A DNA stretch of 58,132 bases from UBA3478 sp964217345. GTDB lineage: Bacteria; Bacteroidota; Bacteroidia; Flavobacteriales; Flavobacteriaceae. The translations under genes and the position numbers were made by a program. Location of the stretch: assembly GCA_964217345.1 (NCBI GenBank), contig CAXPJI010000053.1:1-58132 (forward strand). Reading direction: 5' to 3'. The notes below the pieces were generated by a model. That model saw nothing but the letters and a program-made list of their open reading frames with translations, did no database searches and was not told the DNA's origin. Positions 34,101 through 41,588 of this stretch are shown here, piece after piece. Position 1 is the stretch's first letter. Every line of letters begins with the position of its first letter.

Positions 34101-34849
34101 TCTGCATAAACGGCCGTCACAGAGGTACGCCCAAATTGTAAATCAGCTTTGAGTCCAAATAAATTCTGAGCGCCAGTCATCAGACTGCTTTTGAGCGGCA
34201 TACTTACATTACCAAACTCGATATTGCGAATCAGGTCATCCTCATTCGGAGTATATTCAATTTTGAAAAGATTTTGAAAATCAAAGCTTGAACGGGAGTC
34301 CATATTTGCTTGAACCCTTAAACGCTCTCCGACCTGTGCATCCACATTTAAATCAAATTGCTGATCGATATCCAGAACGGTGCTTCTTTGATTACGAACC
34401 GATACCGATGGATTTTCTGATTTCTGGCTAAGAGCTCCTAGATCAAGGGAAAAACCTCCTGAAGTGTCAACAGTGATAGTATTACCGCCGAATATGGATT
34501 CAAAAAAAGCAGAATTAACATAATAAGTAGGTAGTAAATCCTCGCGTGCGTCAGCTACCGTATCGTTCACTTTCGAAAGGGCATCGGTTTTCGTCTGGTA
34601 GTTAGACTTAATCATCTGTGCTCGAAGTGCCTCGTAGTACTGGGTAAAACTTAAATACCTCGGATATCCTACCGCCTTTCCCGATACAGAAGGGAGTAAC
34701 TCGTATCTGTTATTTACCGGATCATACTGATAGACCTCATCTATGCCGAAGGGAGATAAAGCCGGTAATTTTTGCGCCTGAGTAAGGGTAATAGCGAAAA
34801 ACGCGAGTAGGACACAAAGAGACCGTATTGAATCCAGTCTATTCTTCAA
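28199..34849 (-). CDS. sprA: SprA, translocon of the type IX secretion system
   Basis: A giant outer-membrane protein of 2216 residues, the channel through which type IX cargo leaves the cell (SprA in Flavobacterium, Sov in Porphyromonas). A signal peptide is visible (SLCVLLAFFAITLTQAQ), followed by SprA-family motifs such as the FGIDEVYQYDP opening, the PSVSVRNQRSTVLDI region and the IDQWPTIET-like pre-barrel region near residue 770, with long runs of amphipathic beta strands ending in LSLKYRFGE, an aromatic-position outer-membrane C-terminus. The start is a TTG at 34849, one base after the ruvA stop, fixed by the signal peptide. It points to secretion, and perhaps gliding, of proteins encoded elsewhere. 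Confidence 0.96.
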   Translation of the reverse strand: MKNRLDSIRSLCVLLAFFAITLTQAQKLPALSPFGIDEVYQYDPVNNRYELLPSVSGKAVGYPRYLSFTQYYEALRAQMIKSNYQTKTDALSKVNDTVADAREDLLPTYYVNSAFFESIFGGNTITVDTSGGFSLDLGALSQKSENPSVSVRNQRSTVLDIDQQFDLNVDAQVGERLRVQANMDSRSSFDFQNLFKIEYTPNEDDLIRNIEFGNVSMPLKSSLMTGAQNLFGLKADLQFGRTSVTAVYAEQRSQRNTVSTQNGSVINEFELTAIDYEENTHFFLSQHFRDAYDLALKNYPFIASNVQITRIEVWVTNRSQQTENVRQIVGFQDLGEYNPEKVRFGGPQNFFRATESLPDNEANLLNPAWIGGEGLPSSIRTAAGAASGLSLLGEPLINGLDYASLENARKLEAGLDYSYHRQLGYLSLNQPLATDEVLAVAYEYTYNGSVYTVGEFSNDNQRDASSALIVKLLKSNITRVEDPIWDLMMKNIYSTGAFGISANDFEFQLLYTDPSPRNFLTPADSSVPWPEEFSNSTLLKIFNLDRLDAYQNRSEQGDGFFDFVDGITVDASNGRIIFTQVEPFGEYLFEQFSSDVTEDYEIAESYNGNQRQYVYRSLYELTKTAALQQADANRFLLRGSYGGSTASSGQKLSLGVAFALPGSVQVSIGGRVLTEGVDYIVDYAAGQVEILDPSLQNSGLPIDISVEDAGQIGQLTRRFTGVAIQHRASSELSFGGAFLNLRERPLTQKSAYGIEPINNSMIGANISFRKEVPWLTRLINQWPTIETEAPSSIDFSAEIAALIPSAPNNAQFGGEVTTYIDDFEEAQQFLDLRNPSDWVLSSNPFGQTGIEASRSRARLAWYTIDPVLYSRLRPSDITDAMLQEDEARRIFIREVYPETDVVQGQSAVQSTLDIAYYPDEAGPYNTASDFGAVANKWAGTMRALTVTDFEQANIEYLQFWMLHPLDPSEVGEGGKLVIDLGNLSEDILPDGRKQYENGLGVQVDPTIYGSVPSRSALIYTFDSDAGAREIQDVGLDGLSDSQEGLIYTGPSDDPARDNYVNYLDAQGSIPNRYKYFNNPEGNTPINPTDELRGSTLLPDVEDVDRDFAMNVAESYYQYELPVNSVVSESMPYITTVREVTLDTGRKVRWVQYKIPLREYTRAVGGITDFRSIPFIRMFLQGFQGSTVLRFAALDLIQGSWRIYDKELDPEANLPVSPSTTFELGAVNIEENSNRSPIPYVLPPGVRREALNNTNTIVRQNEQSLSMQFTDLPLGDGRGAFRRVKFDMRRFERLKLFVHAERIGASTVQDNDLVAFLRIGTDYSSNYYQIEWPLTFTNNATQDAGLIWPDANALDLDLELLSSVKAEQIASAEPEFSKVLENRMIIRVKGNPSIGNITSAMLGAINRSSSLPVSAELWFNELRLAGINHKGGWAATANATVQLSDVVTLGAGFSKTTVGFGAIDGAVNTRSLDDTENFDFSVRTDLGQFLPKASRLKLPLNYSMASTRITPEYDPVYEDIHLEDRLSAATNNDDKQAIREQAESYTEVSSLALNGVRIERKEGSNVDFFDPENVTVNYSHSTKSHRDFEISESLQSQARASLDYTYTPSIFSLTMGASIDRSLSEQRFRQIFIPGVTLLDLPLLSQQNFRSGWNGSIKANPLKFFSISFTATQNNIVNLDLNQNLGFNSVWESFFSWGKPNTYAQQLQLGLEIPFSSFKPLDFITTRLDYGGTLNWQRGSDALAEVAGRPLHTVQTASTLSLSSGLDLKSGLKKLIKIPDAIGAQVALNYSETSGVVLPGYLPTINDRSLLQLDPKLLLGVASSDFRFEAARQGYLTDFDGFNTPFVIDENQNLSATANLSIGSAVSIGLSYDRRKSDRFQEQFRVTPSDFGPTFQSLLANQTGSYSTTAFLLSTAFDGSMADTGSEAFERFKASRIEMANRLANASGMDLSAVDPEGYPIAYGAYHPEVLLGSFIAAYSGKSIQEVSLGPFESFGIPNWDVSISGLFPEVFSRFAINHGYRAAYSINNFQNNLSRNEGLYNLENGDLKPELLIGAVVMNDQFNPLIGFDFETESFWQIRTEWRKDRALNLSFANSLLTEIKGQEFVLGLGKRITDLRWNPKIGGKRRQYRGDLVLRGDVSYRSNTTFIRNLDEIVGDQITSGQQSFSAQFSADYALSNTLNLAAYYDHSFSKFRVSTSFPQTTMRAGLSLKYRFGE

Positions 34850-34850
34850 T

Positions 34851-35438
34851 TTAAATTGCGTTTAGCGTATTCTTGATAAGATCTTCGACACTCATCTGCG
34901 AGTCTGCAGTTAGGAGCTTATCTACAATTTTCTGAACTGATTTTCGAGTGAAGCCAAGCACCTCTAAAGCGGCTATTGCTTCTTCTCCATTTTGCCCTTT
35001 GACCGTTATGTTCGCTACCACATCTTCGGCACCCTCTAATGCTAAGACTTTATCTTTTAATTCTAAGATCATTCGTTGAGCCGTCTTTGCCCCGATTCCT
35101 TTAACCGACTGCACAACGGCTACTTGCTCAGATGCAATTGCACCAACTACATCAGAAGGGCTTAACGAAGAAAGCATAGTTCTAGCCGTCGCCGCACCAA
35201 CTCCACTTACCGAAATGAGCAATCGAAATACTGCGCGTTCAAATTCAGATAAAAATCCGAAAAGCGTATGACTATCCTCCTTGATTTGGAGATGGGTGTA
35301 CAAAAGCTGCTCCTCTTCTGAACTCAATCCCGAAAAGGTATGAAGCGATACCTCGAGATGATATCCTACCCCATTACACTCAAGAATTACATGAGTGGGA
35401 GTTTTTTCTATCATTCGACCTCTGAGGTGGCTAATCAT
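34851..35438 (-). CDS. ruvA: Holliday junction branch migration protein RuvA
   Basis: 195 residues; binds four-way DNA junctions as a tetramer and loads the RuvB motor. The OB-fold N-terminus (MISHLRGRMIEKTPTHVILE), helix-hairpin-helix motifs (LLISVSGVGAATARTMLSSL and VKGIGAKTAQRMILELKDK) and the C-terminal RuvB-binding domain (EAIAALEVLGFTRKSVQKIV) are all present. It sits between maeB (6 bases upstream) and sprA (1 base downstream) in one transcript; ruvB lies separately at 41 kb. Confidence 0.97.
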   Translation of the reverse strand: MISHLRGRMIEKTPTHVILECNGVGYHLEVSLHTFSGLSSEEEQLLYTHLQIKEDSHTLFGFLSEFERAVFRLLISVSGVGAATARTMLSSLSPSDVVGAIASEQVAVVQSVKGIGAKTAQRMILELKDKVLALEGAEDVVANITVKGQNGEEAIAALEVLGFTRKSVQKIVDKLLTADSQMSVEDLIKNTLNAI

Positions 35439-35444
35439 AACAGG

Positions 35445-37718
35445 TTATTTTTTGGTTGCGCGTTGAGCGTCTGTTACCGCAATAGAAGTCATGTTGATTA
35501 TTTCCTCAACACTAGCCCCTAACTGCAGAATATGAATCGGTTTATCTAAACCTAACATGACAGGACCAATTGATTTTACACCGTGTAGCTCCTTCATCAG
35601 CTTGTAAATGATATTGGAAGAATCAAGGTTAGGAAATATTAATGTATTGACTTTTCGATTGGCCAGTTTTGAGAATGGAAAGGTCTGGGCACCCATCTCA
35701 GGATTTAGTGCAAAATCTGCTTGAATCTCTCCATCAACAATCAAATCTGGATGATCTCTATGTAAGATTTTAACGGCGTTTTTTACCTTTCTCGCTTCTG
35801 GTTTACTTGAAGAACCGTAGTTAGAATACGATAGCATTGCCATTACAGGTTCATATCCGAAAGAACGAACTTCTCTTGCAGTCATCACTGCAATCTCAGC
35901 TAACTCTTCGGCGGTAGGATTAACATTGATCGCCGTATCCGCCAAGAATAGTGGTCCTCGAGGAGTCATCATGATATTCATTGTGGCAGCTCTCTTGATT
36001 CCCGGGCCTCTACCTACCGTTTCTAATACCGGAAGCAATACTTTAGGGAACGAACGAGAATAACCCGATATCATTGCATCAGCTTCTCCAGAGAGAACCA
36101 TCATGGGACCAAAATAGTTTCTATGCATCATTCGAACACCTGCACTGTATCTCTGAACCCCATCGCGTTCACCTCGACTCCATAACAGCTTAGCAAACTC
36201 ATCCCGACGGGCCTGTTGATCATCATCCGAGGGATCAATAATTGGAACCTCAGCGTCAAATTCCAACTCTTCTTTAAGGCTCTCAATTACCTCTTTATCT
36301 CCCAGAAGAATAGGGTAAGCCATGCCTTCATCAGAAACAAACTGAGCAGCTTTAAGCACATCAATCTGATCTGCTTCGGCGAAAACCACACGCTTAGGGT
36401 CAAGCTTAGCCTTATCATGAAGTGATCGAATAAATTTGTTGTCATTACCCGAGCGCGACATTAGCTCCTCCTCATACTTCTCCCAATCGGTAATTTCAAT
36501 TTGAGCAACCCCAGAAGCAATAGCAGCCTTAGCCACCTCCACCGGGATTTTAGAAATAAGTCTTGGATCAAATGGTTTTGGAATGATATACTCTCTACCA
36601 AAAGCTAAACGAGTAATGTCATAGGTAATATTAACCTGCTCTGGCACCGGTTCTTTTGCCAAATCAGCTAAAGCACGAACCGCAGCCATTTTCATTTCTT
36701 CATTAATCTTAGTAGCGCGAACATCTAATGCTCCCCTGAAAATGAAAGGAAACCCTAAGACATTGTTTACTTGATTAGGGTGATCTGAACGACCGGTAGC
36801 CATAATAATATCCTCACGAGTGCGAATGGCGAGATCATAGTTAATCTCTGGATCTGGATTCGCCATAGCAAATACAATCGGGTTCGCAGCCATCGATTGA
36901 AGCATCTCTGGAGTTACAATATCAGCAATCGACAAACCAATAAATACGTCTGCATTTACCATCGCTTCTTCAAGGGTATGAACATCAATTGTGGTTGCAA
37001 ACTCTTCTTTTGATGGACTTAGGTTTTCACGATCCTTGCGAATCACCCCTTTACTGTCGAGCATGATAATGTTCTCTGCAGAAGCACCAAAGGCTTTGTA
37101 TAGTTTAGTGCAAGAAACTGCAGCCGCTCCTGCCCCACTTACCACAATTCGAACATCTTCGATATTCTTTTCAGCCAATTCAAGGGCGTTAATTAGCGCA
37201 GCAGCTGAGATAATTGCAGTACCATGCTGGTCATCATGCATGACTGGGATATCTAATTCTTCTTTCAACCTACGTTCGATCTCAAAGGCCTCTGGCGCTT
37301 TGATATCTTCAAGATTGATTCCTCCAAAAGTTGGAGCAATACGCTTCACCGTCTCTACAAACTCATCCACGTCGGTAGTATCGACCTCGATATCCATACC
37401 ATCGATGTCTGCAAAAATTTTGAAGAGTACGCATTTACCCTCCATCACAGGCTTTGAAGCTAATGGACCTATATCACCTAAACCTAGTACGGCAGTACCA
37501 TTTGAAATAACCGCGACAATATTTCCCTTAGCGGTATACTTGTACACATCTGTTGGAGTTTCTGCGATTTCCAAACAAGGCTCAGCGACTCCAGGAGAGT
37601 AAGCAATCGCTAAATCTCTCTGTGTTTGGTAGGGCTTGGTCGGGACAATTTTAATCTTGCCCGGCTGTGGTTTTGCGTGATATACTAGCGATTCTCTTCG
37701 CTGTCTTGAGTTTCTCAT
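35445..37718 (-). CDS. maeB: NADP-dependent malic enzyme, MaeB type
   Basis: 757 residues. Residues 1-430 are the malic enzyme part, decarboxylating malate to pyruvate with NAD(P) reduction: AYSPGVAEPCLEI, the catalytic-region VMHDDQHGTAIISAAAL, and the nucleotide fold VSGAGAAAVSC. Residues about 440-757 form a phosphotransacetylase-like regulatory domain (VFAEADQIDVLKAAQF, PEMGAQTFPFSKLA), as in E. coli MaeB, where it senses acetyl-CoA. First gene of the maeB-ruvA-sprA run. With ppc at 4.5 kb it gives both directions of the C3-C4 node. Confidence 0.95.
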   Translation of the reverse strand: MRNSRQRRESLVYHAKPQPGKIKIVPTKPYQTQRDLAIAYSPGVAEPCLEIAETPTDVYKYTAKGNIVAVISNGTAVLGLGDIGPLASKPVMEGKCVLFKIFADIDGMDIEVDTTDVDEFVETVKRIAPTFGGINLEDIKAPEAFEIERRLKEELDIPVMHDDQHGTAIISAAALINALELAEKNIEDVRIVVSGAGAAAVSCTKLYKAFGASAENIIMLDSKGVIRKDRENLSPSKEEFATTIDVHTLEEAMVNADVFIGLSIADIVTPEMLQSMAANPIVFAMANPDPEINYDLAIRTREDIIMATGRSDHPNQVNNVLGFPFIFRGALDVRATKINEEMKMAAVRALADLAKEPVPEQVNITYDITRLAFGREYIIPKPFDPRLISKIPVEVAKAAIASGVAQIEITDWEKYEEELMSRSGNDNKFIRSLHDKAKLDPKRVVFAEADQIDVLKAAQFVSDEGMAYPILLGDKEVIESLKEELEFDAEVPIIDPSDDDQQARRDEFAKLLWSRGERDGVQRYSAGVRMMHRNYFGPMMVLSGEADAMISGYSRSFPKVLLPVLETVGRGPGIKRAATMNIMMTPRGPLFLADTAINVNPTAEELAEIAVMTAREVRSFGYEPVMAMLSYSNYGSSSKPEARKVKNAVKILHRDHPDLIVDGEIQADFALNPEMGAQTFPFSKLANRKVNTLIFPNLDSSNIIYKLMKELHGVKSIGPVMLGLDKPIHILQLGASVEEIINMTSIAVTDAQRATKK

Positions 37719-37736
37719 TTCAGTCTAATTGTATAT

Positions 37737-37744
37737 CAAAGATA
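37737..37744 (-). promoter_or_regulatory. candidate -7 box TATCTTTG for maeB-ruvA-sprA
   Basis: A perfect TANNTTTG match on minus, 18 bases before the maeB ATG. The nearest TTTG upstream (37771-37774) is 26 bases away, longer than the usual 17-23. If active, the message that includes the essential secretion gene sprA starts here. Confidence 0.43.
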
Positions 37745-37787
37745 CGTGATTCCCTCGCTGGGAATGTCGCCAAAACAGAATTGTTCT

Positions 37788-39506
37788 CTACCAGAACATT
37801 CCGACAAAAATCGCAGTGATTATAAGTAAGATAACCGATAGCGTACGGTAGTTTTTGTACCAAGGAAGTCCTTTCAATTGTTCGGTTTCTTCGTTATAGA
37901 ACGATCGCTTATAGGTATACTCAGCAACTTTTTGTTCATCTACCTTACCAGAAGTTAGACTGACTGCAACGTTAACCACTACAGCAATAACAAATAATAA
38001 ATTGGCTTTCGCTAGAAAATGTAGATCGTTAATATATGGAGACCAGTCAAAGGATGCTGAAAGAATCATAAATACAGCAAAGGCACCTCCGACCATTAGA
38101 CTTGAGAATGCACCGTTTGCATTTGATTTTTTCCAGAAAAGACCTAAAATAAATGTAGCTACTACTGGCGGTGAGGTAAATGCAATCACCAATTGAAGAT
38201 AACCCCATAGTGAATCGCTAACCTTTTCAATAAAAGGCACCCACATAGAAGCTAACACCACTAAAACTAATGTTGTGATCTGACCTACTCTCACTAGTTG
38301 CTTACCATCTAACTCAGGCTTGAATTGCTTTACAAAGTCCATGGTAATTAGCGTTGAAGCCGAATTAAAAGTAGCTGACACTGAAGACATCATTGCAGCC
38401 AATAATCCTGCTACCACTAGACCTAGAACACCTGTTGGTAAAAGCTGAAATAATAATACTGGATAGGTAAGGTTGGGACAATCCGTCAGCGAAGCACACA
38501 TCTCACCACTGGCTAGTGGATAATTAAGTCCACTAATATCTAAATCATTAAAAAGTAATAAGGCTAAAACACCAGGAACAATCATAATGAAAATCACAGG
38601 TAGTTTAAGAAACCCTGCAAAGAGTGCTCCCATACGACCGTGATGTAAATCTTTAGCTCCAAGAACTCGCTGAACCATAAACTGGTTATTTGCCCAGAAA
38701 TAAAATCCTAAAAGAGCAACTCCCGAAATTAATCCCCACCAGGGCATAAACTCATCGTTCGCAGGACGAACAACGCTAAATACATCTCTAGCGGTCTCAG
38801 GTATATAAGCGCCATTTGCGGCTCGATCTCCAAAGTCTATTTGACCTGCAGATAGCATTCCGTCAAGACCATCCATCATGGCTGACCAACCTCCACCTAA
38901 TTGATCAAAGGCAAAATAGGTGATCAAACAAGATCCTATAATTAAAAGGATCGCCTGAATTACTTCGGTTTGAATTACAGAATTAAGTCCTCCAGGGATG
39001 GTGTAAGCTGCAGCTGCAATTGCTAAGAGAATAATAATCGTTGTTGAGCTGTACTCGGGAAAAAGTAGTTTCAAAACAATCGAACCCACATAGAGTGCAG
39101 CAGCGGTATCCACCATTACGTTACCAATGACGGTAATTAATGAAAAGTAATATCTAGAACGCTTATCAAAACGACGTTCTAAAAATTCAGGCATCGTATA
39201 AACTCCTGACTTTAAGTAAAAAGGCAAGAAGAATACCGAAAATATGATCAAGACAATTACGGCATACCACTCATAGTTATAGACGTTAATATTGGTCTGA
39301 AAACCATCAGAGGCTAAACCCACTAATGTGGAGCTAGAGATGTTTGCAGAGAAAAGAGCAATTCCGACAATTGGCCAGGTCATTGTTCTTCCTCCTAAGA
39401 AATAGTCCTCTGAACTTTCTCTTTTCGATTTAGAAATTCCATAGATAACGATACCTATGAGGTAGACTACAATAACTCCAATATCGAGAGTGCTTAATTG
39501 ATTCAT
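37788..39506 (-). CDS. sodium:solute symporter, SGLT-like
   Basis: 572 residues with about 14 membrane helices of the SSS family. The opening DYFLGGRTMTWPIVGIALFSANISSST and the GVYTMPEFLERRFDKRSRYY motif are typical of the sugar branch (vSGLT-like), as is the AAYTIPGGLNSVIQTEVIQ segment of helix 5, the family signature. It imports a solute, probably a sugar or related polyol, with Na+. The substrate cannot be fixed from sequence. It stands between maeB and queG without obvious metabolic partners; 27 bases separate it from the queG stop. Confidence 0.88.
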   Translation of the reverse strand: MNQLSTLDIGVIVVYLIGIVIYGISKSKRESSEDYFLGGRTMTWPIVGIALFSANISSSTLVGLASDGFQTNINVYNYEWYAVIVLIIFSVFFLPFYLKSGVYTMPEFLERRFDKRSRYYFSLITVIGNVMVDTAAALYVGSIVLKLLFPEYSSTTIIILLAIAAAAYTIPGGLNSVIQTEVIQAILLIIGSCLITYFAFDQLGGGWSAMMDGLDGMLSAGQIDFGDRAANGAYIPETARDVFSVVRPANDEFMPWWGLISGVALLGFYFWANNQFMVQRVLGAKDLHHGRMGALFAGFLKLPVIFIMIVPGVLALLLFNDLDISGLNYPLASGEMCASLTDCPNLTYPVLLFQLLPTGVLGLVVAGLLAAMMSSVSATFNSASTLITMDFVKQFKPELDGKQLVRVGQITTLVLVVLASMWVPFIEKVSDSLWGYLQLVIAFTSPPVVATFILGLFWKKSNANGAFSSLMVGGAFAVFMILSASFDWSPYINDLHFLAKANLLFVIAVVVNVAVSLTSGKVDEQKVAEYTYKRSFYNEETEQLKGLPWYKNYRTLSVILLIITAIFVGMFW

Positions 39507-39533
39507 GGTTGTAAGTTTAGCCCATGAATATAG

Positions 39534-40475
39534 CTACTTTTTCAAAAAGTCGATGTTTCTTTTTAAGCCCGCATACTTGGTGCGTTTTACCGCAGATTTT
39601 TTAAACACCTTTGAAAAGGTTTCTTCGGTCATTTCGATCCAGTCGTTAGTACTTAAGGATAATAGTTCAGATTCAGGGTCAAATAACGGTTCACTATGGC
39701 TTTTCGAAAAACGGTTCCATGGGCAAACATCTTGACAGGTATCACAACCAAACGTCCAATCATCGAAAAGACCTTTAAAACTGGCCGGAATAGCTTCTTT
39801 CAACTCTATCGTGAAGTATGAAATACACCTAGACCCGTCAACTATATTTGGGGCTACAATAGCCTGCGTAGGGCACGCATCTATACAGGCCGTACAACTT
39901 CCGCAGTGATCTGTGGTTACCGGATGGTCGTACTCAAACTCTAAATCGAGAATGATTTCAGCCAAGAAAAAAAAAGAGCCCTTTTGCTTACTAATTAGAT
40001 TAGCGTTTTTAGCGACCCATCCAAGACCAGATTTTTGCGCCCAAGACTTTTCTAATATTGGAGCAGAGTCAACAAAAACGCGTCCTTCAATCCCACCGAA
40101 TTCTTGCTGTAAATCATAAAATAGAGCCCGCAATTTGTTCTTAATTACCTCATGATAGTCTTTACCATAGGCATACTTAGAAATCTTAAACTGATCTTGT
40201 TTAAACGCGACTGTTTCAGACGGATAGTAATTGAATAATAGTGAAATAACCGATTTTGCTCCCGGAACAAGCTTGGTGGGATCCAATCGCATATCAAAAT
40301 TGCGTTCCATATAGGTCATCTGACCATGATAACCCTTATTTAACCAAGACTCTAATCGAGGAGCATCTTCTTCAAGAAACCCAGCCTTTGCAATACCAGA
40401 AGATAGGAACCCGTGACGCTGAGCCGCCTCCTTTAGAAAAACAGAACGTCTATGTAGTTTCTCATCCTTTTGCAT
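39534..40475 (-). CDS. queG: epoxyqueuosine reductase QueG
   Basis: Reduces epoxyqueuosine to queuosine at the wobble base of GUN-decoding tRNAs, using a cobalamin cofactor and two 4Fe-4S clusters. 313 residues. The N-terminal QueG domain shows GYHGQMTYMERNFDMRLDP and the KISKYAYGKDYH motif, with the catalytic-region DSAPILEKSWAQKSGLGW. The ferredoxin part carries CGSCTACIDACP and CDTCQDVCPWN. It follows ruvB by two bases, so both come from one transcript. Other queuosine genes are not in the window. Confidence 0.95.
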   Translation of the reverse strand: MQKDEKLHRRSVFLKEAAQRHGFLSSGIAKAGFLEEDAPRLESWLNKGYHGQMTYMERNFDMRLDPTKLVPGAKSVISLLFNYYPSETVAFKQDQFKISKYAYGKDYHEVIKNKLRALFYDLQQEFGGIEGRVFVDSAPILEKSWAQKSGLGWVAKNANLISKQKGSFFFLAEIILDLEFEYDHPVTTDHCGSCTACIDACPTQAIVAPNIVDGSRCISYFTIELKEAIPASFKGLFDDWTFGCDTCQDVCPWNRFSKSHSEPLFDPESELLSLSTNDWIEMTEETFSKVFKKSAVKRTKYAGLKRNIDFLKK

Positions 40476-40477
40476 CC

Positions 40478-41503
40478 TTATTCAAAAAGTCCTTTCTGGC
40501 TTGAAGATTTAGTCTTTCCTAAATGTGCATACGCTAAAGGTGTCGCCTCTCTCCCTCTCGGAGTTCTAACCAGAAAACCTTGCTGAATCAAGAAGGGTTC
40601 ATACACTTCTTCTAGCGTTTCAGGGTTTTCTGATACTGCAGTCGCTAGAGTGTTGATGCCTACCGGGCCTCCACCAAACTTATCAATAAGTGTGGATAGA
40701 ATCTTATTATCCATCTCATCTAGACCATGAGCATCTACATTGAGTGCTTTTAACCCAAATCGAGCAATCTCCAAATCGATTGTTCCATTTCCTTTAATCT
40801 GTGCAAAATCTCGAACACGACGCAGTAAAGCATTACAAATTCTTGGAGTACCCCTACTTCTTCCCGCAATCTCAATAGCCGCATTTTCAACCATAGGAAC
40901 ACGTAAAATTTCAGCGCTGCGTAAGGCAATCGTCGATAATAACTCGGTACTGTAATACGAGAGTCGAGACTGAATACCGAATCGGGCGCGCATAGGAGCG
41001 GTTAATAGACCCGACCGGGTGGTAGCTCCGATTAATGTAAATGGTTTGAGATGAATCTGAACCGAGCGAGCATTTGGCCCTGTCTCAATCATAATATCGA
41101 TCTTATAGTCTTCCATCGCAGAATATAGGTACTCTTCTACTATAGGGCTCAGTCGATGAATCTCATCGATAAACAATACATCCCGCTCCTCTAGATTGGT
41201 AAGAAGACCTGCTAAATCACCAGGTTTATCCAAAACAGGTCCCGAGGTGATTTTTATATTAACGTCTAGTTCATTGGCTAAGATATGGGCAAGGGTTGTC
41301 TTACCTAGACCAGGAGGACCGTGAAGTAAGGTGTGGTCAAGTGCCTCTTCTCGGAGGTTAGCAGCCTCCACAAATATTTTTAAATTCTCAAGAACTGCAT
41401 CTTGACCCGCAAAATCATCGAAGCCCTTAGGCCTAAGAGTGCGCTCAATATCAAACTCTTCTTTTCCGAAATGCGCTCCGGTAGCATCTAAGTTCTCATT
41501 CAT
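40478..41503 (-). CDS. ruvB: Holliday junction branch migration ATPase RuvB
   Basis: 341 residues from the ATG at 41503; a 17-codon upstream extension is open but includes the oxidase terminator, so it is not used. An AAA+ ring motor that drives branch migration with RuvA. Seen: the TLRPKGFDDFAGQ opening, Walker A HGPPGLGKTTLA, Walker B DVLFIDEIHRLS, sensor 1 LIGATTRSGLLTAP, the arginine finger MRARFG and the C-terminal winged helix (FLVRTPRGREATPLAY). Start of the ruvB-queG pair just after the ctaD terminator. Confidence 0.97.
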   Translation of the reverse strand: MNENLDATGAHFGKEEFDIERTLRPKGFDDFAGQDAVLENLKIFVEAANLREEALDHTLLHGPPGLGKTTLAHILANELDVNIKITSGPVLDKPGDLAGLLTNLEERDVLFIDEIHRLSPIVEEYLYSAMEDYKIDIMIETGPNARSVQIHLKPFTLIGATTRSGLLTAPMRARFGIQSRLSYYSTELLSTIALRSAEILRVPMVENAAIEIAGRSRGTPRICNALLRRVRDFAQIKGNGTIDLEIARFGLKALNVDAHGLDEMDNKILSTLIDKFGGGPVGINTLATAVSENPETLEEVYEPFLIQQGFLVRTPRGREATPLAYAHLGKTKSSSQKGLFE

Positions 41504-41537
41504 ATTCAAAGCTTTATTTAAAGGTAGGCAATCCTCA

Positions 41538-41565
41538 TAAAAAAAGCCCTGCATCTGCAGGGCTT
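41538..41565 (-). terminator. intrinsic terminator of the act-ctaC-ctaD operon
   Basis: AAGCCCTGC (41544-41552) pairs with GCAGGGCTT (41557-41565) over a 4-base loop; on minus the stem is followed by seven T. It begins 23 bases after the ctaD stop and ends the 11-kb respiratory operon. Confidence 0.9.
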
Positions 41566-41588
41566 CATTATTAGGAAACTAGTTAATC

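Noticed and set aside
36991..37602. 203-codon open frame antisense to maeB
   Set aside because: Low-complexity Ser/Ala-rich translation mirrored from conserved malic enzyme codons; no start signal or family.
37761..37802. GGAATGT ... ACATTCC inverted repeat around the end of the symporter gene as a terminator
   Set aside because: No T-run follows and the arms are 28 bases apart, spanning the stop codon; likely chance.
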